DNA from: Cobetia sp. cqz5-12
GTDB taxonomy: Bacteria; Pseudomonadota; Gammaproteobacteria; Pseudomonadales; Halomonadaceae
Assembly (NCBI RefSeq): GCF_016495405.1
Contig: NZ_CP044522.1
Coordinates: forward strand, 868,001 to 932,000
Length of the DNA: 64,000 nucleotides
Reading direction: 5' to 3'
The number at the start of each line of letters is the position of its first letter. Positions within the stretch are counted from its first letter, which is position 1. This document shows positions 54,590 through 63,721 of the stretch, one piece after another. A model generated the notes under the pieces. That model was not told the DNA's origin, made no database searches, and saw only the letters and a list, made by a program, of their open reading frames with translations. A program made the translations under genes and the position numbers.

Positions 54590-54961
54590 ATGCAGTGGGA
54601 ATGGTTATGGGGGCTGGGCGGCCTTGGCATCGGCGGTTTCATCGGCTTCTGGCTCGGTCGCTGGCGGCCGCGCAGAGAGGAATGGAATCAGGCCGTGCAA
54701 CCACTGCTATCGGCATTGGTGGAGGCGGAGCCAGACGTTGCGCGTGGTGAGCGGCTGGCGCTTGACCCCTCACTGCTCGACGCCTTTCGCCAGGTGGCCT
54801 CGCGTCGCGAGTTCTATCGCTTCACCAGCGGGATCGAATACGTGAACCTGCAGCTCGCCGCGGCGCATGCCGCGCATCATGATCGTGAAGAGCGCCAGCT
54901 ATTGCTGGATCAGGCGCGTGTCAGCCTGACCAACCTGCAAGACAGCATAAGACGACGCTGA
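54590..54961 (+). CDS. Small membrane-anchored protein of unknown function (123 aa)
   Basis: I do not recognise the family. An N-terminal glycine-rich membrane helix (WLWGLGGLGIGGFIGFWLGRW, about residues 5-25) is followed by a charged, helical cytoplasmic part of about 95 residues ending DSIRRR. The layout resembles YhcB-type single-pass proteins, but I saw no specific shared motif. It starts about 130 bases after the ynfA-like gene, behind an AT-rich stretch that could be its promoter. Confidence 0.65.
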   Translation: MQWEWLWGLGGLGIGGFIGFWLGRWRPRREEWNQAVQPLLSALVEAEPDVARGERLALDPSLLDAFRQVASRREFYRFTSGIEYVNLQLAAAHAAHHDREERQLLLDQARVSLTNLQDSIRRR

Positions 54962-55232
54962 GGTTTGTCCAGACGCGCGAATGCCGCACCATAGATCGAC
55001 CGGGGGCGCAAAGTAGAGGAACGCTAAGCAGGAGAATGCAGAGCAGGTAGTTTGCAAAGCAGAGTAACGCAGAAAGCGGGAAAGACGCGGGACCAGTAAT
55101 CGGCTGGAAGGCGCTGACAATGATGATGGGTGCAGAAGGCGTCAGATATCACGACGCATGCATGACAGATTAAAAGCGAGAGGACTTGCTGACTGCGCCA
55201 GGCAGTTGGGGAGCATCAGCAGAGTCTGCTGA
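54962..55232. other. 271-base region between small membrane protein and tRNA-Leu
   Basis: Purine-rich DNA without a credible gene. Its right end holds a hairpin (CATCAGCAG/CTGCTGATG, 55214-55234) that overlaps the encoded CCA end of the tRNA and probably serves as its 3' processing or termination signal. Confidence 0.5.
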
Positions 55233-55317
<85 letters not shown>

Positions 55318-55416
55318 GAGAAGCAGGGCTGCATTTTACCTGTGATGCCTTTCAAGTCAATCGCTTGTGTCGATTAACCCCTGAATTTCCCCGCCTTGTG
55401 CTGCAACTTCACTGAC

Positions 55417-56217
55417 TCACTCCGGCACGACATGCACGCTGCGTGACTCCAGCCCGCAGGGCAGTTGCAGATAGCTGGCGGCGCGCTCGGCAGCGTGGCG
55501 TGTATTGGAGAGGTCTTCATCGCACATCCACGGCACGACCCCCAGACAGGGGGCTCGCAACGTGCGTGACAACGTCGCCATGTTGTCTTCGCTGACCTCG
55601 ATATCCGCTTCCAGATGGTTGATGACATAGCCGGCGATCTCCAACCCATCGCGCTCGATGGCCTCAAGCGTCAGGCGCGCATGATTGATGCAGCCCAGGC
55701 GCAGCCCGACGACCAGAATCACCGGCAAGCCCAGCTCGATGGCCAGGTCCGAGAAATCCTCATCGTCATTCAGCGGTACTCGCCAGCCGCCAGCGCCTTC
55801 CACCAACAGCAGGTCGCGCGGTGCACTTGTCCGCTGGCTTCGCACATACGCCGCGATCTTTGCCACCTCGAGATTGACGCCCACCTGACGTGCGGCAATG
55901 TGCGGCGCGATGGCCGGCGCGAAGCGCCAGGGGTTGATGCTTTCATAATCGGCTTCCGGTTCGCACTGCGCCTGCAATGACAGGGCGTCGGCGTTGACCA
56001 GACCATCGTGATTCTCGAAGCAGTCAGAGGCCACGGGCTTGAGGCCCAGCGTCGTCAGGCCGCGCAGGCGAGCACGTGCCAGCAGTGCGCTGGCGATGAA
56101 GGTCTTGCCGATTTCGGTATCGGTGCCGGTCACGAAGGCGGCGATGCCATGTTCGGCTCGCGCAGGCGGAGCCGTGTTCCGTGACGAGCTGTCCGCGGTT
56201 TTCATATCAGTTTTCAT
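55417..56217 (-). CDS. bioD: Dethiobiotin synthetase
   Basis: ATP-dependent carboxylation of 7,8-diaminopelargonate to dethiobiotin. The P-loop FVTGTDTEIGKTF is characteristic. LKPVASD and LLVEGAGGWRVPL complete the active-site segments, in the usual positions. I chose the ATG at 56217 (MKTDMKTAD), 46 bases after the bioC stop with GGATACA before it; the next Met (56205) is also possible. It is last in the bioB-F-H-C-D operon. The longer frame upstream overlaps bioC's end and is not needed. Confidence 0.92.
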   Translation of the reverse strand: MKTDMKTADSSSRNTAPPARAEHGIAAFVTGTDTEIGKTFIASALLARARLRGLTTLGLKPVASDCFENHDGLVNADALSLQAQCEPEADYESINPWRFAPAIAPHIAARQVGVNLEVAKIAAYVRSQRTSAPRDLLLVEGAGGWRVPLNDDEDFSDLAIELGLPVILVVGLRLGCINHARLTLEAIERDGLEIAGYVINHLEADIEVSEDNMATLSRTLRAPCLGVVPWMCDEDLSNTRHAAERAASYLQLPCGLESRSVHVVPE

Positions 56218-56263
56218 TGTATCCGAGCGAGGCAGGTAATTGCCTTCAAGCAAAGTATCAGTG

Positions 56264-57130
56264 TTATCCGTACGCAATTCTGAGCGGTTTTTCGAGCACA
56301 AGTTCAATGACTTGATAGCTTACAGGCAATCCCTTCGCGGTACGCAAGGTTTCATGTCGCGCCTTGGCCTGCTGCACTTCGGCACGTGTCAGGCGCCGGC
56401 CAGTGGCGGTCTGTGCCCCGATGCCCTTGATCGAGGCCATGACGGCGGCGACATCGGGATAGTGAAATATCCGCGGGCGTAACTGCCAGTGGCAGCGCAA
56501 CCCGGCGGCTTGGGCATGGCGTGCAAGATGGGAGGCGCTGGGGAAGTGACGCACGGAATCATCCGCGCGCTGCCAGGCATGGCGTACTTCCTTGAGGGTG
56601 CCGGGCCCCAGGGTGTTGATGTGCGCTCGAGCGCCGGGTTTCAAGGTGCGTGACAGTTCCGCGAGCCATAGCCGAGGGCTGTCGCACCATTGCACGGCCA
56701 GGCTCGAGAAGGCCAGGTCCAGACTCGCATCGGCCAGTGGCAGGCGCTCGGCATCGGCGCGCAGCCAGTGCAGGCGTCCAGAGTCGCCACTCGCAAGTTC
56801 GCTCGTCTGGCGTGCGGCTTCACGCAGCATCTCAAGCGAGAGATCCAGCCCCATGCAGCGAGCCCCAGAGTAGCGCTGCGCCAGTTCGAGCGTCCAATGT
56901 CCGGGTCCACAACCGAGATCGAGCACTCGCGCGGCGGCCGGCAGCCGCTCAGGGAGCGAGGCGAACAGGGTGGCCGCCATGGCGTGCTGCGCCTGCGCCA
57001 GCGTGAGGTAGTCGGCAGCGCCGCGATCAAAGGCGCGGGCAATCTGCTGGCGGCTCGGGGTAGGCGTAAGTGGAGGCGTGAGCTGGGGTGTTGCAGGTTC
57101 AGTAGGCGGCACGCTGACGGCAATCGGCAT
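56264..57130 (-). CDS. bioC: Malonyl-ACP O-methyltransferase
   Basis: A SAM-dependent methyltransferase that methylates malonyl-ACP so that the fatty-acid cycle can make the pimeloyl moiety. Motif I VLDLGCGPGHW is at residues 69-79. The N-terminal SRQQIARAFDRGAADYL matches BioC proteins well. FSSLAVQWCDSPRLWLAEL follows in the post-I region. I chose the ATG at 57130, separated by one base from the bioH stop (TGA-G-ATG). Length of 288 aa is slightly longer than E. coli BioC (251) because of a Pro/Thr-rich N-terminal extension. Confidence 0.92.
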   Translation of the reverse strand: MPIAVSVPPTEPATPQLTPPLTPTPSRQQIARAFDRGAADYLTLAQAQHAMAATLFASLPERLPAAARVLDLGCGPGHWTLELAQRYSGARCMGLDLSLEMLREAARQTSELASGDSGRLHWLRADAERLPLADASLDLAFSSLAVQWCDSPRLWLAELSRTLKPGARAHINTLGPGTLKEVRHAWQRADDSVRHFPSASHLARHAQAAGLRCHWQLRPRIFHYPDVAAVMASIKGIGAQTATGRRLTRAEVQQAKARHETLRTAKGLPVSYQVIELVLEKPLRIAYG

Positions 57131-57131
57131 C

Positions 57132-57938
57132 TCAGGCCTCCTCGCTGATACGAGTGACGTGGGTGGCGAGGCCCATGCGTGTGAGCAGGGCATCGGCAAG
57201 CGCCTCGGTCGCGCTCAATGGCAGGCAGTGGCCACCCTCGAATTCCGCGACCACCTGGCCCTGCGCGCGCAGCACCGCACTCAGGCCTGGCGCCAGTAGC
57301 GGGTCCTGCTTGCCGAGCCAGAACTCGAGCGGTAACTCTGATTGAAGCGCTAGTGACATCTGACGGCTGGCCAGTTCCGCCAGTCCTGCCGCCAGCACCG
57401 CTTCGCGACTGACGGGGTGGCGACCGATCAGTGCGCGCAATTGCCTGAGGCAGTCACGTGCAGAGCCCTCACCACTGGTCTGCCAGCGCAGAAAGTGTTG
57501 CCAGCTGGCGGCAGGGTTGCGCGCGAAGGCTGCGCGGAAGTCCTCCAGCACTTCTGGTGCCAGGGCGGGAATCGTCTGTTCAGATGGGGCCTGGTCGATG
57601 AAGCTTGGCCCCATGGCCAGCGAGACAAGAGCGGCCGGCGCTTGCTCTCTCGCCAGCGCCTCGGCCCGCAGGGCGCCCAGCGACCAGCCCAGCCACAGGG
57701 TATCAGCGCCGCCCAGTGAGGCTTGCGAGGCAGTCGGCTCTTGCGAGCCTTCTTCTGGCCAGTCCGGCGTGATGATCTCCAGCGGGCGACGCTTTGTCTG
57801 ATCATCTGCCCCGTCACCTGCCTGATCATCCGTCTCCGTGACGTGAGCGAGGCGTGCGTGCAGGCAGGCGATCAAGGGCTGCCAGATACGCGCATCGATG
57901 CCCCAGCCGCTGAACAGCACCAGACGAGACAGCGTCAT
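57132..57938 (-). CDS. bioH: Pimeloyl-ACP methyl ester carboxylesterase
   Basis: An alpha/beta hydrolase that removes the methyl group added by BioC, ending pimeloyl-ACP synthesis. The nucleophile elbow GWSLG is at residues 84-88 (Ser86), and the catalytic His lies in GGHCLPL near the C-terminus. FSGWGIDARIW at the start matches BioH's oxyanion-hole region. A low-complexity insertion (DDQAGDGADDQTK) at about 38-50 is unusual. Its start overlaps the bioF stop as ATGA. Confidence 0.88.
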   Translation of the reverse strand: MTLSRLVLFSGWGIDARIWQPLIACLHARLAHVTETDDQAGDGADDQTKRRPLEIITPDWPEEGSQEPTASQASLGGADTLWLGWSLGALRAEALAREQAPAALVSLAMGPSFIDQAPSEQTIPALAPEVLEDFRAAFARNPAASWQHFLRWQTSGEGSARDCLRQLRALIGRHPVSREAVLAAGLAELASRQMSLALQSELPLEFWLGKQDPLLAPGLSAVLRAQGQVVAEFEGGHCLPLSATEALADALLTRMGLATHVTRISEEA

Positions 57939-59296
57939 GGCGTGACTCCTTCTGAGCTGATGGTTGGGGAAGAAGAGCGGGGCTGGGTCTTTTCCGCTGC
58001 CAGTACCGCTTCGAGAGCGTCGAGCAGTGCCGCGATATCCTCGGCAGTGTGCTCGGCGGAGAAGGTGAAGCGCAGGCGCGAGCTACCGGCGGGCACCGTG
58101 GGTGGGCGGATGGCCGAGACCAGCACGCCGCGTTCGCGCAGTGCCGCGCTCCAGGCCAAGGCCCGCGCTTCGCTGCCCAGAATCAGCGGCTGAATCGGGG
58201 TCAGCGGAATGGAGGGTGAATCATTGGTGTCGGCTGGCGACAGCTCGAGCGCGAGCCCACTGCCCGCCAGCAGATGGGCACATCCATCACGGAACTGCTG
58301 CACGCGGGCCTGTAGCTGCTCGCGGCGTTGCGGCTCGCGCGCGATGATCTCGAGCGCCGCCAGGGTCGCGGCCGCGACATGCGGCGGTTGCGCGGTGGTG
58401 TAGATGTAGGGGCGGGCCAGCTGGATCAGGCTCTCGATCAGCGCATCGCTACCGGCGACGAAGGCGCCGCTGCTACCGAGCGCCTTGCCCAGGGTGCCGA
58501 CCAATACCGGCACATCAGCCAGCGGGGTATCGCGCCCGACCAGGCCTTCGCCATGCTCACCCAGCACGCCCAGTCCGTGGGCATCGTCGATCATCAGCCA
58601 GGCGCCGTGCCGAGCACAGGCCTGGCTCAGGCCCGCGATATCGGCGCAGTCGCCATCCATGCTGAAGACGCCATCGCTGATCACCAGCTTGTCGTCGGCC
58701 CGGGAGCGCGCCAGCTGGCGCTCGAGGTCCTCGATATCGCGATGATGGAAGCGACGCGAGCGCACGGCAGTGGTGCCTGAGGATGCCAGGCGCGCGCCAT
58801 CGAGGAGGCTGGCGTGATTGAGACGATCATGGAAGATCTCGAGGCTGCGACCGGCCTCGCGCGAAGCACTCGCCAGCGCATCGATCACGCCCAGATTGGC
58901 CATGAAGCCGGTGGAGAACAGCAGCGCGCGGGGGCGTCCTGTCAGCTCGGCCAGACGTTCTTCCAGTTGGTGGTGAGCGCGCTGGTGGCCATTGACCAGA
59001 TGCGCGCTACCGCTGCCGACACCGAAGTCACGCGCCGCGCGACAGCCGGCCTCGATCAGTGCCGGATGCTTGGCCAGCCCCAGATAGTCGTTGGCGGTGA
59101 AGTTGAGCAGCGGGCGCGCTTCTGCATCGGTTGTCTGCCCGGCGAGGATGACGTGGGGGCCCTGGGGCGAATCCAGCGTCAGGCGCCGGCGATAACGGCC
59201 GGCCTGCTCACGCTGAGTGAGCAGGGCCTCCAGATGCGTGAAGCTGCCGCTGGACTTGGAGCTTGCGCGCTGGCAGGCGAGCGTATCAGTGGCCAC
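57935..59296 (-). CDS. bioF: 8-amino-7-oxononanoate synthase
   Basis: A PLP enzyme condensing pimeloyl-ACP (or CoA) with alanine. Visible motifs are NDYLGLAKHPALIEA, GSGSAHLVNGH, the DDAHGLGVLGEHGEG strand (PLP-binding Asp/His) and VGTLGKALGSSGAFV with the PLP-binding Lys. At 453 aa it is longer than the ~385-residue E. coli enzyme, owing to a N-terminal extension and a C-terminal tail after ALLDALEAVLA. It lies six bases after the bioB stop on the same strand. Confidence 0.93.
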   Translation of the reverse strand: MATDTLACQRASSKSSGSFTHLEALLTQREQAGRYRRRLTLDSPQGPHVILAGQTTDAEARPLLNFTANDYLGLAKHPALIEAGCRAARDFGVGSGSAHLVNGHQRAHHQLEERLAELTGRPRALLFSTGFMANLGVIDALASASREAGRSLEIFHDRLNHASLLDGARLASSGTTAVRSRRFHHRDIEDLERQLARSRADDKLVISDGVFSMDGDCADIAGLSQACARHGAWLMIDDAHGLGVLGEHGEGLVGRDTPLADVPVLVGTLGKALGSSGAFVAGSDALIESLIQLARPYIYTTAQPPHVAAATLAALEIIAREPQRREQLQARVQQFRDGCAHLLAGSGLALELSPADTNDSPSIPLTPIQPLILGSEARALAWSAALRERGVLVSAIRPPTVPAGSSRLRFTFSAEHTAEDIAALLDALEAVLAAEKTQPRSSSPTISSEGVTP

Positions 59297-59302
59297 GAGC
59301 GA

Positions 59303-60481
59303 TCAGACCACCAGACCGCAGGGCTTGCGTTCGCGCACCTGGCCTTCGCTGCTGGCGGGCGTCGCTTCGCGCGTGGCGTCATAGAACAGGCTGCCCTCGA
59401 CATTGGCGCGTGCCTTTTCTTCCATGGCGGCCTTCAGGGCGGCTTCGCGCACTTCGTCGCTGGCGACTTCCTGGCGGGTCTCCGGGTGCAGGCCAAGACG
59501 CTCGAACAGCTCGCGGTCACGGTTGGCCTGCGGGTTGCCGGTGGTCAGCAGACGTTCGCCATAGAAGATGGAGTTGGCACCGGCGAGGAAGGCCAGTGCC
59601 TGGGTGGAATCGTCCATCTGCTCGCGGCCAGCGGAAAGGCGCACGTGACTCTTCGGCATCATGATGCGCGCCACGGCGATGGCGCGGATGAACTCGATGG
59701 GATCGAGGTCATCGACATTCTCCAGCGGCGTGCCCGCCACCTTGACCAGCATGTTGATCGGCACCGATTCCGGCTGCGGCTCCAGATTGGCCAGCTGACG
59801 CAGCAGGCCGGCACGGTCGGTGGTGGTCTCGCCCATGCCGAGGATGCCGCCGGAGCACACCTTCATGCCGGCTTCGCGCACGCTGGCCAGGGTGTCCAGG
59901 CGCTCGCTGTAGCTGCGCGTGGTGATGATCTCGCCGTAGTACTCCGGTGAGGTGTCCAGATTGTGGTTGTAGTAGTCGAGGCCGGCATCCGCGAGCTTTC
60001 TGGCCTGATCGGTATCGACCATGCCCAGCGTCATGCAGGTCTCGAGCCCCAGCGACTTCACCTGACGCACCATCTCGGTGACCACCTCGAGGTCGCGCTC
60101 ACGCGGGCTCTTCCAGGCCGCACCCATGCAGAAGCGGCTGGCGCCGGCATCCTTGGCGGCACGCGCCTGCTCGACCACCTTCTCGATCTCCATCAGCTTT
60201 TCCTTGCCAAGGCCGGTGTTGTAGTGGCCGGACTGCGGGCAGTACTTGCAGTCTTCCGGGCAGGCGCCGGTCTTGATCGACAGCAGGGTGGAGACCTGTA
60301 CCGCGTTCGGGTCGAAGTGCTGGCGGTGCACCTGCTGGGCACGGAACAGCAGATCATTGAAGGGCAGGGCGAACAGCGCCTCGATTTCCGCGACGCTCCA
60401 GTCATGGCGTACCACGCTGTCATCGGCAGGCGCAGGGATATTCGTGGCTTGTGTGGTCACGCGAGAGGCTTCTACGGTCAT
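59303..60481 (-). CDS. bioB: Biotin synthase
   Basis: A radical-SAM enzyme that inserts sulfur into dethiobiotin. The [4Fe-4S] motif [12 protein letters not shown] gives Cys74, Cys78 and Cys81. [25 protein letters not shown] and SAGREQM complete the TIM-barrel signatures. I chose the ATG at 60481 (MTVEASRV); an ATG 18 bases upstream (60499, MKDLKLM) is equally possible. Length is 392 aa. It heads the bio operon, divergent from comF across a BirA-like operator. Confidence 0.95.
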   Translation of the reverse strand: MTVEASRVTTQATNIPAPADDSVVRHDWSVAEIEALFALPFNDLLFRAQQVHRQHFDPNAVQVSTLLSIKTGACPEDCKYCPQSGHYNTGLGKEKLMEIEKVVEQARAAKDAGASRFCMGAAWKSPRERDLEVVTEMVRQVKSLGLETCMTLGMVDTDQARKLADAGLDYYNHNLDTSPEYYGEIITTRSYSERLDTLASVREAGMKVCSGGILGMGETTTDRAGLLRQLANLEPQPESVPINMLVKVAGTPLENVDDLDPIEFIRAIAVARIMMPKSHVRLSAGREQMDDSTQALAFLAGANSIFYGERLLTTGNPQANRDRELFERLGLHPETRQEVASDEVREAALKAAMEEKARANVEGSLFYDATREATPASSEGQVRERKPCGLVV

Positions 60482-60571
60482 GAGCTTGAGGTCCTTCATC
60501 AGGCGGGCAGAGCGAGAGCGCGCTGAGCCGTTCATCCGTGGGTGAGTCCGGCAGCCGAGCTGGCGAGTAGT

Positions 60572-60604
60572 CAGTCAACGCATCGAGAAAGACAAGGTTA
60601 ACTG
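60572..60604. promoter_or_regulatory. Candidate BirA operator between bioB and comF
   Basis: CAGTCAACG-15 bases-GGTTAACTG is an inverted repeat (seven of nine positions complementary). It has the same arm length and spacing as the gammaproteobacterial BirA box TTGTAAACC-N15/16-GGTTTACAA, with the GGTT-AC core kept in the right arm. Confidence 0.5.
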
Positions 60605-60606
60605 AG

Positions 60607-61506
60607 ATGATAGAGTTTCCGCGGGCGCTGTCAACGATGAGAAATCTGCTGGTTGACCACTGGCAGCTGTCGCGACCCTGCGCCTTCTGTCAGCGTCAGC
60701 TGACGACAGCCATGTCCGGCGCGGCCGAACGGCAGAGCGCTTCAGTTTCACCTCCCCATTCATTTTCCTCTCTAGCGACACGCTCGCGTCATGAGCGAGC
60801 GCTGTCATCGCGCCGCGAGTGGTGCGACGCCTGCGAGGCGAGAATCGCGCGCAATCAGCATGCCTGTCCGCGCTGTGCTGAGCCTGTCGCCTCACTGGCC
60901 TTGAGTCAGCAGGCCTGCGCGCGGTGCCTGTCGTCACCGCCCGCCTTTACGCGCTGCTATGCGCCACTGCGTTATGAAGGACTGCTGGCGGGGCTGTTCC
61001 AGCGCTACAAGGACCAGCATCAGCGCCGCGCCGGACGACTGCTTCGCCAACTCATGCAGCGGGAGCTGACGCACTTCTGCCACGAGTGGCGCCAGTCGCA
61101 TCCTCACGGCGCAGTGCTGCTGGTGCCGGCAGATGCCTATCGTCGTCGCCAGCGCGGCCATGATGCGCTGGCAGAGCTGTGTCGCGGGCTGAGCCCCGCC
61201 ATTGCTGGCCATCCGCGGGATATGGCGCGGGTACGCGACAGGCGCATGCCGCACGAGGCGTCAGTCGCGGTGGCCAGGGCGGCGCCGGATCAGCGACTGC
61301 GGGATAGGCGCGGGCGTCTGAAGGCCCAGCGTGGGCGTTATGACATCGAGGGCCTACTGCCCGAGCACGTGCTGCTGATCGATGACGTCATGACCAGCGG
61401 TGCGACGCTCGATAGTCTTGCTCAGGCCTGCCTGCGAGCCGGTGCCCGTGAGGTCGAGGCCTGCGTGCTGGCGCGGACTCCCCTGGCCTCGCGCGGGGCG
61501 CCGTGA
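60607..61506 (+). CDS. comF: ComF-family amidophosphoribosyltransferase-like protein
   Basis: A ComF/GntX-type protein. The N-terminal zinc-binding part has four CxxC pairs (CAFC, CDAC, CPRC, CARC), and the C-terminal phosphoribosyltransferase domain carries the PRPP-binding loop LLIDDVMTSGATLDSL. The family is needed for natural transformation in several bacteria, acting in the cytoplasm with incoming ssDNA. An insertion rich in Ser/Arg separates the first two CxxC pairs. The start at 60607 overlaps the edge of the BirA-like site region. Length is 299 aa. Confidence 0.88.
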   Translation: MIEFPRALSTMRNLLVDHWQLSRPCAFCQRQLTTAMSGAAERQSASVSPPHSFSSLATRSRHERALSSRREWCDACEARIARNQHACPRCAEPVASLALSQQACARCLSSPPAFTRCYAPLRYEGLLAGLFQRYKDQHQRRAGRLLRQLMQRELTHFCHEWRQSHPHGAVLLVPADAYRRRQRGHDALAELCRGLSPAIAGHPRDMARVRDRRMPHEASVAVARAAPDQRLRDRRGRLKAQRGRYDIEGLLPEHVLLIDDVMTSGATLDSLAQACLRAGAREVEACVLARTPLASRGAP

Positions 61507-61688
61507 CCTGCAAACGCGACATGAAGGTGAGCCGCACGGCATGTGCCGCCAGGGTTCAACCTCCCAGCGGGCGTTGAACTCAGCGGGCAGGCGGGGTCAA
61601 TCAGGGAGAAGACTGGCGTGCAGAGGGTCTAATCTCATAGCATGCAAGGTCCGGCAGCCGTTTGCTGGTCCATGCCCGAGGAATTGCC

Positions 61689-62786
61689 ATGCCTATTGAT
61701 CCTGTTTCCCCCGAAGACACGCAATCTTCCGGCACCTCGCGCGAGTTGGATGCGCGCTCCAATGGCAACACCTGGTCGACGACATCCGCGCCAGAGGGCC
61801 ATGGAGACACGCGTTTTCATCCCTTCGATGCTCTCGCGCCGGACCGTGTCGTGGCCGCTGTCGAATCGCTGGGCTTCTGGTTGCCCGGCGAGCCGTTCGC
61901 GCTGAACAGTTACGAGAATCGTGTCTACCATCTCGCCGATGATGACCGACGCCGCTGGGTGGCCAAGTTCTATCGCCCCGAGCGCTGGAGCCGTGCCCAG
62001 ATTCTCGAGGAGCACGCCTTCCTGGCCGAACTGGATGAGGCCGGTGTCCCGGGCGCCCCCGCGTGGGCGAACGAGGCCGGCGAGACGCTGCATCGATTCG
62101 AAGGCTTCGACTTCGCTCTCTTCCCGCATGTGGTGGGGCGCGCGCCGGAGCTTGAATCTGCCGAGCATCTCTACCAGCTGGGTGAGCTGATCGGTCGCGT
62201 GCACGCGGTGGGGCGCAAGAGCGCGTTTCGCGAGCGGGAGACACTCTCGCCGCTGCGGATTCTGGAAGAGAGCTGCGCCAGCGTGCTGGCCTCCGACTGG
62301 TTGAGTGAGCGCCAGCGCGACAGCTACCAGCGCGTCATCGAGGCACTGCGTCCGTTGGTCGCGGAGCAGAGCTGGCCGGAAAGCGCCTTGATCCGCACCC
62401 ACGGCGACTGCCACATCGGCAACATGCTGGGACGTGATGACAGCTTCGCGCTGGTCGACTTCGATGACTGCCTGAGCGCCCCGGCGGTGCAGGACCTGTG
62501 GATGCTGTTGACCGGTCAGAGCGACCCGGAGCTGCACATGCAGCTGTCCGAGGTGCTGGAGGGCTACGAGCAGCATTGTGAGTTCAATCGCAGCGAGCTC
62601 AAGTGGATCGAGACCCTGCGCACACTGCGCATGGTGCGTCACAGCGCCTGGGTGGTGCGGCGCTGGTCGGACCCCGCCTTCCCGCAGGCCTTCTCGCACG
62701 TGGCGAGTCTGGGCTACTGGGACGACCACATTCGCAGCCTGGAACAGCAGCGCGTCGCGCTGTCTGCGCCGCGTTGGCTGGCCTAG
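61689..62786 (+). CDS. srkA: Stress response kinase A (YihE/RdoA family Ser/Thr kinase)
   Basis: A choline-kinase-fold protein kinase of the SrkA/YihE family, which in E. coli helps cells survive stress and counteracts MazEF-type death. The order is FHPFDALAPDRVVAAVESLGF, an ATP-site region with NRVYHL and WVAKFYRPERW, the catalytic loop RTHGDCHIGNML (HGDxHxxN) and the metal-binding ALVDFDDC. I chose the ATG at 61689 with GAGGAA about 7 bases upstream. An extra ~45 residues precede the conserved domain. Length is 365 aa against 328 in E. coli. Confidence 0.92.
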   Translation: MPIDPVSPEDTQSSGTSRELDARSNGNTWSTTSAPEGHGDTRFHPFDALAPDRVVAAVESLGFWLPGEPFALNSYENRVYHLADDDRRRWVAKFYRPERWSRAQILEEHAFLAELDEAGVPGAPAWANEAGETLHRFEGFDFALFPHVVGRAPELESAEHLYQLGELIGRVHAVGRKSAFRERETLSPLRILEESCASVLASDWLSERQRDSYQRVIEALRPLVAEQSWPESALIRTHGDCHIGNMLGRDDSFALVDFDDCLSAPAVQDLWMLLTGQSDPELHMQLSEVLEGYEQHCEFNRSELKWIETLRTLRMVRHSAWVVRRWSDPAFPQAFSHVASLGYWDDHIRSLEQQRVALSAPRWLA

Positions 62787-62858
62787 CGGTCGCGGCATGA
62801 CCTGAAAGCTGCAGCGAGGCCTGAGCCCCCTTTGGCGAAGTGATTGACGTCGCCCCTT

Positions 62859-62893
62859 CATGCGCCCCCAACGGTTACCGTTGGGGGCGCATG
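62859..62893. terminator. srkA terminator
   Basis: Perfect 16-bp stem CATGCGCCCCCAACGG/CCGTTGGGGGCGCATG around TTA. The following T-run is weak (TGTTGC), but the stem is very strong. Confidence 0.8.
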
Positions 62894-63083
62894 TGTTGCA
62901 TGGATACGACAATCGCGTGAACAGACCTGCGTTGACGGCATGCCTGAGGTAGAATCTGGCCCTGACATTGAACACGAAGTTATACGATTTCTTGCCATCT
63001 GATCGCTTGTGTATGACTTTTGTGCTTTACCCCTGCTATGCGTGCGCTAGTGCGCGCCCCTGACCGATACCATAGGCAGACGG

Positions 63084-63635
63084 ATGACCGAAGAGATTGC
63101 CAACCACTACCGCCAGATCATCACCGCATTGGGTGAGGATCCAGAGCGTGAGGGCCTGCTGGATACGCCCAAGCGCGCGGCCAAGGCCATGCAGTACCTG
63201 ACTCATGGCTATCATCAGTCGTTGGAGGAGATCGTCAACGGCGCTGTCTTCACCTCCGATACGGACGAGATGGTACTGGTCAAGGACATCGAGCTTTACT
63301 CGATGTGCGAGCATCACCTGCTACCGTTCATCGGCAAGTGCCACATCGCCTATCTGCCGTCTGGCAAGGTGCTCGGTCTGTCCAAGTTCGCGCGTATCGT
63401 CGACATGTATTCGCGTCGCATGCAGATCCAGGAAAACCTCACCAAGCAGATCGCCGAGGCCGTTCAGCAGGTCACCGGTGCACGTGGTGTGGCCGTCGTG
63501 GTCGAAGCGCGTCACATGTGCATGATGATGCGTGGGGTGGAAAAGCAGAATTCCAGCATGAAGACGTCCGTGATGCTGGGCGCCTTCCGCGACAATCAGC
63601 CGACCCGTCAGGAATTCCTGACGTTGATCAGCTGA
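63084..63635 (+). CDS. folE: GTP cyclohydrolase I
   Basis: Converts GTP to 7,8-dihydroneopterin triphosphate, the first step of folate synthesis. Zinc ligands are in [11 protein letters not shown] (Cys75, His78) and the later RHMCMMMRG (Cys). [20 protein letters not shown] is the substrate region. Length of 183 aa fits the bacterial type IA enzyme. About 90 bases separate its stop from folX, with a terminator-like hairpin between. Confidence 0.96.
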   Translation: MTEEIANHYRQIITALGEDPEREGLLDTPKRAAKAMQYLTHGYHQSLEEIVNGAVFTSDTDEMVLVKDIELYSMCEHHLLPFIGKCHIAYLPSGKVLGLSKFARIVDMYSRRMQIQENLTKQIAEAVQQVTGARGVAVVVEARHMCMMMRGVEKQNSSMKTSVMLGAFRDNQPTRQEFLTLIS

Positions 63636-63649
63636 CAGCTGAGTAAAGA

Positions 63650-63671
63650 CGCCGCCTTTCGAGGCGGCGTT
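63650..63671 (+). terminator. Hairpin between folE and folX
   Basis: Stem ACGCCGCCT/AGGCGGCGT with a TTCG loop, followed by TCTTG. It may be an attenuating terminator within the fol cluster. Confidence 0.65.
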
Positions 63672-63721
63672 CTTGTCTGGGAGTCATCTCGCGCGTTTCC
63701 CTTGATCAGGAGTCCCTGCCG

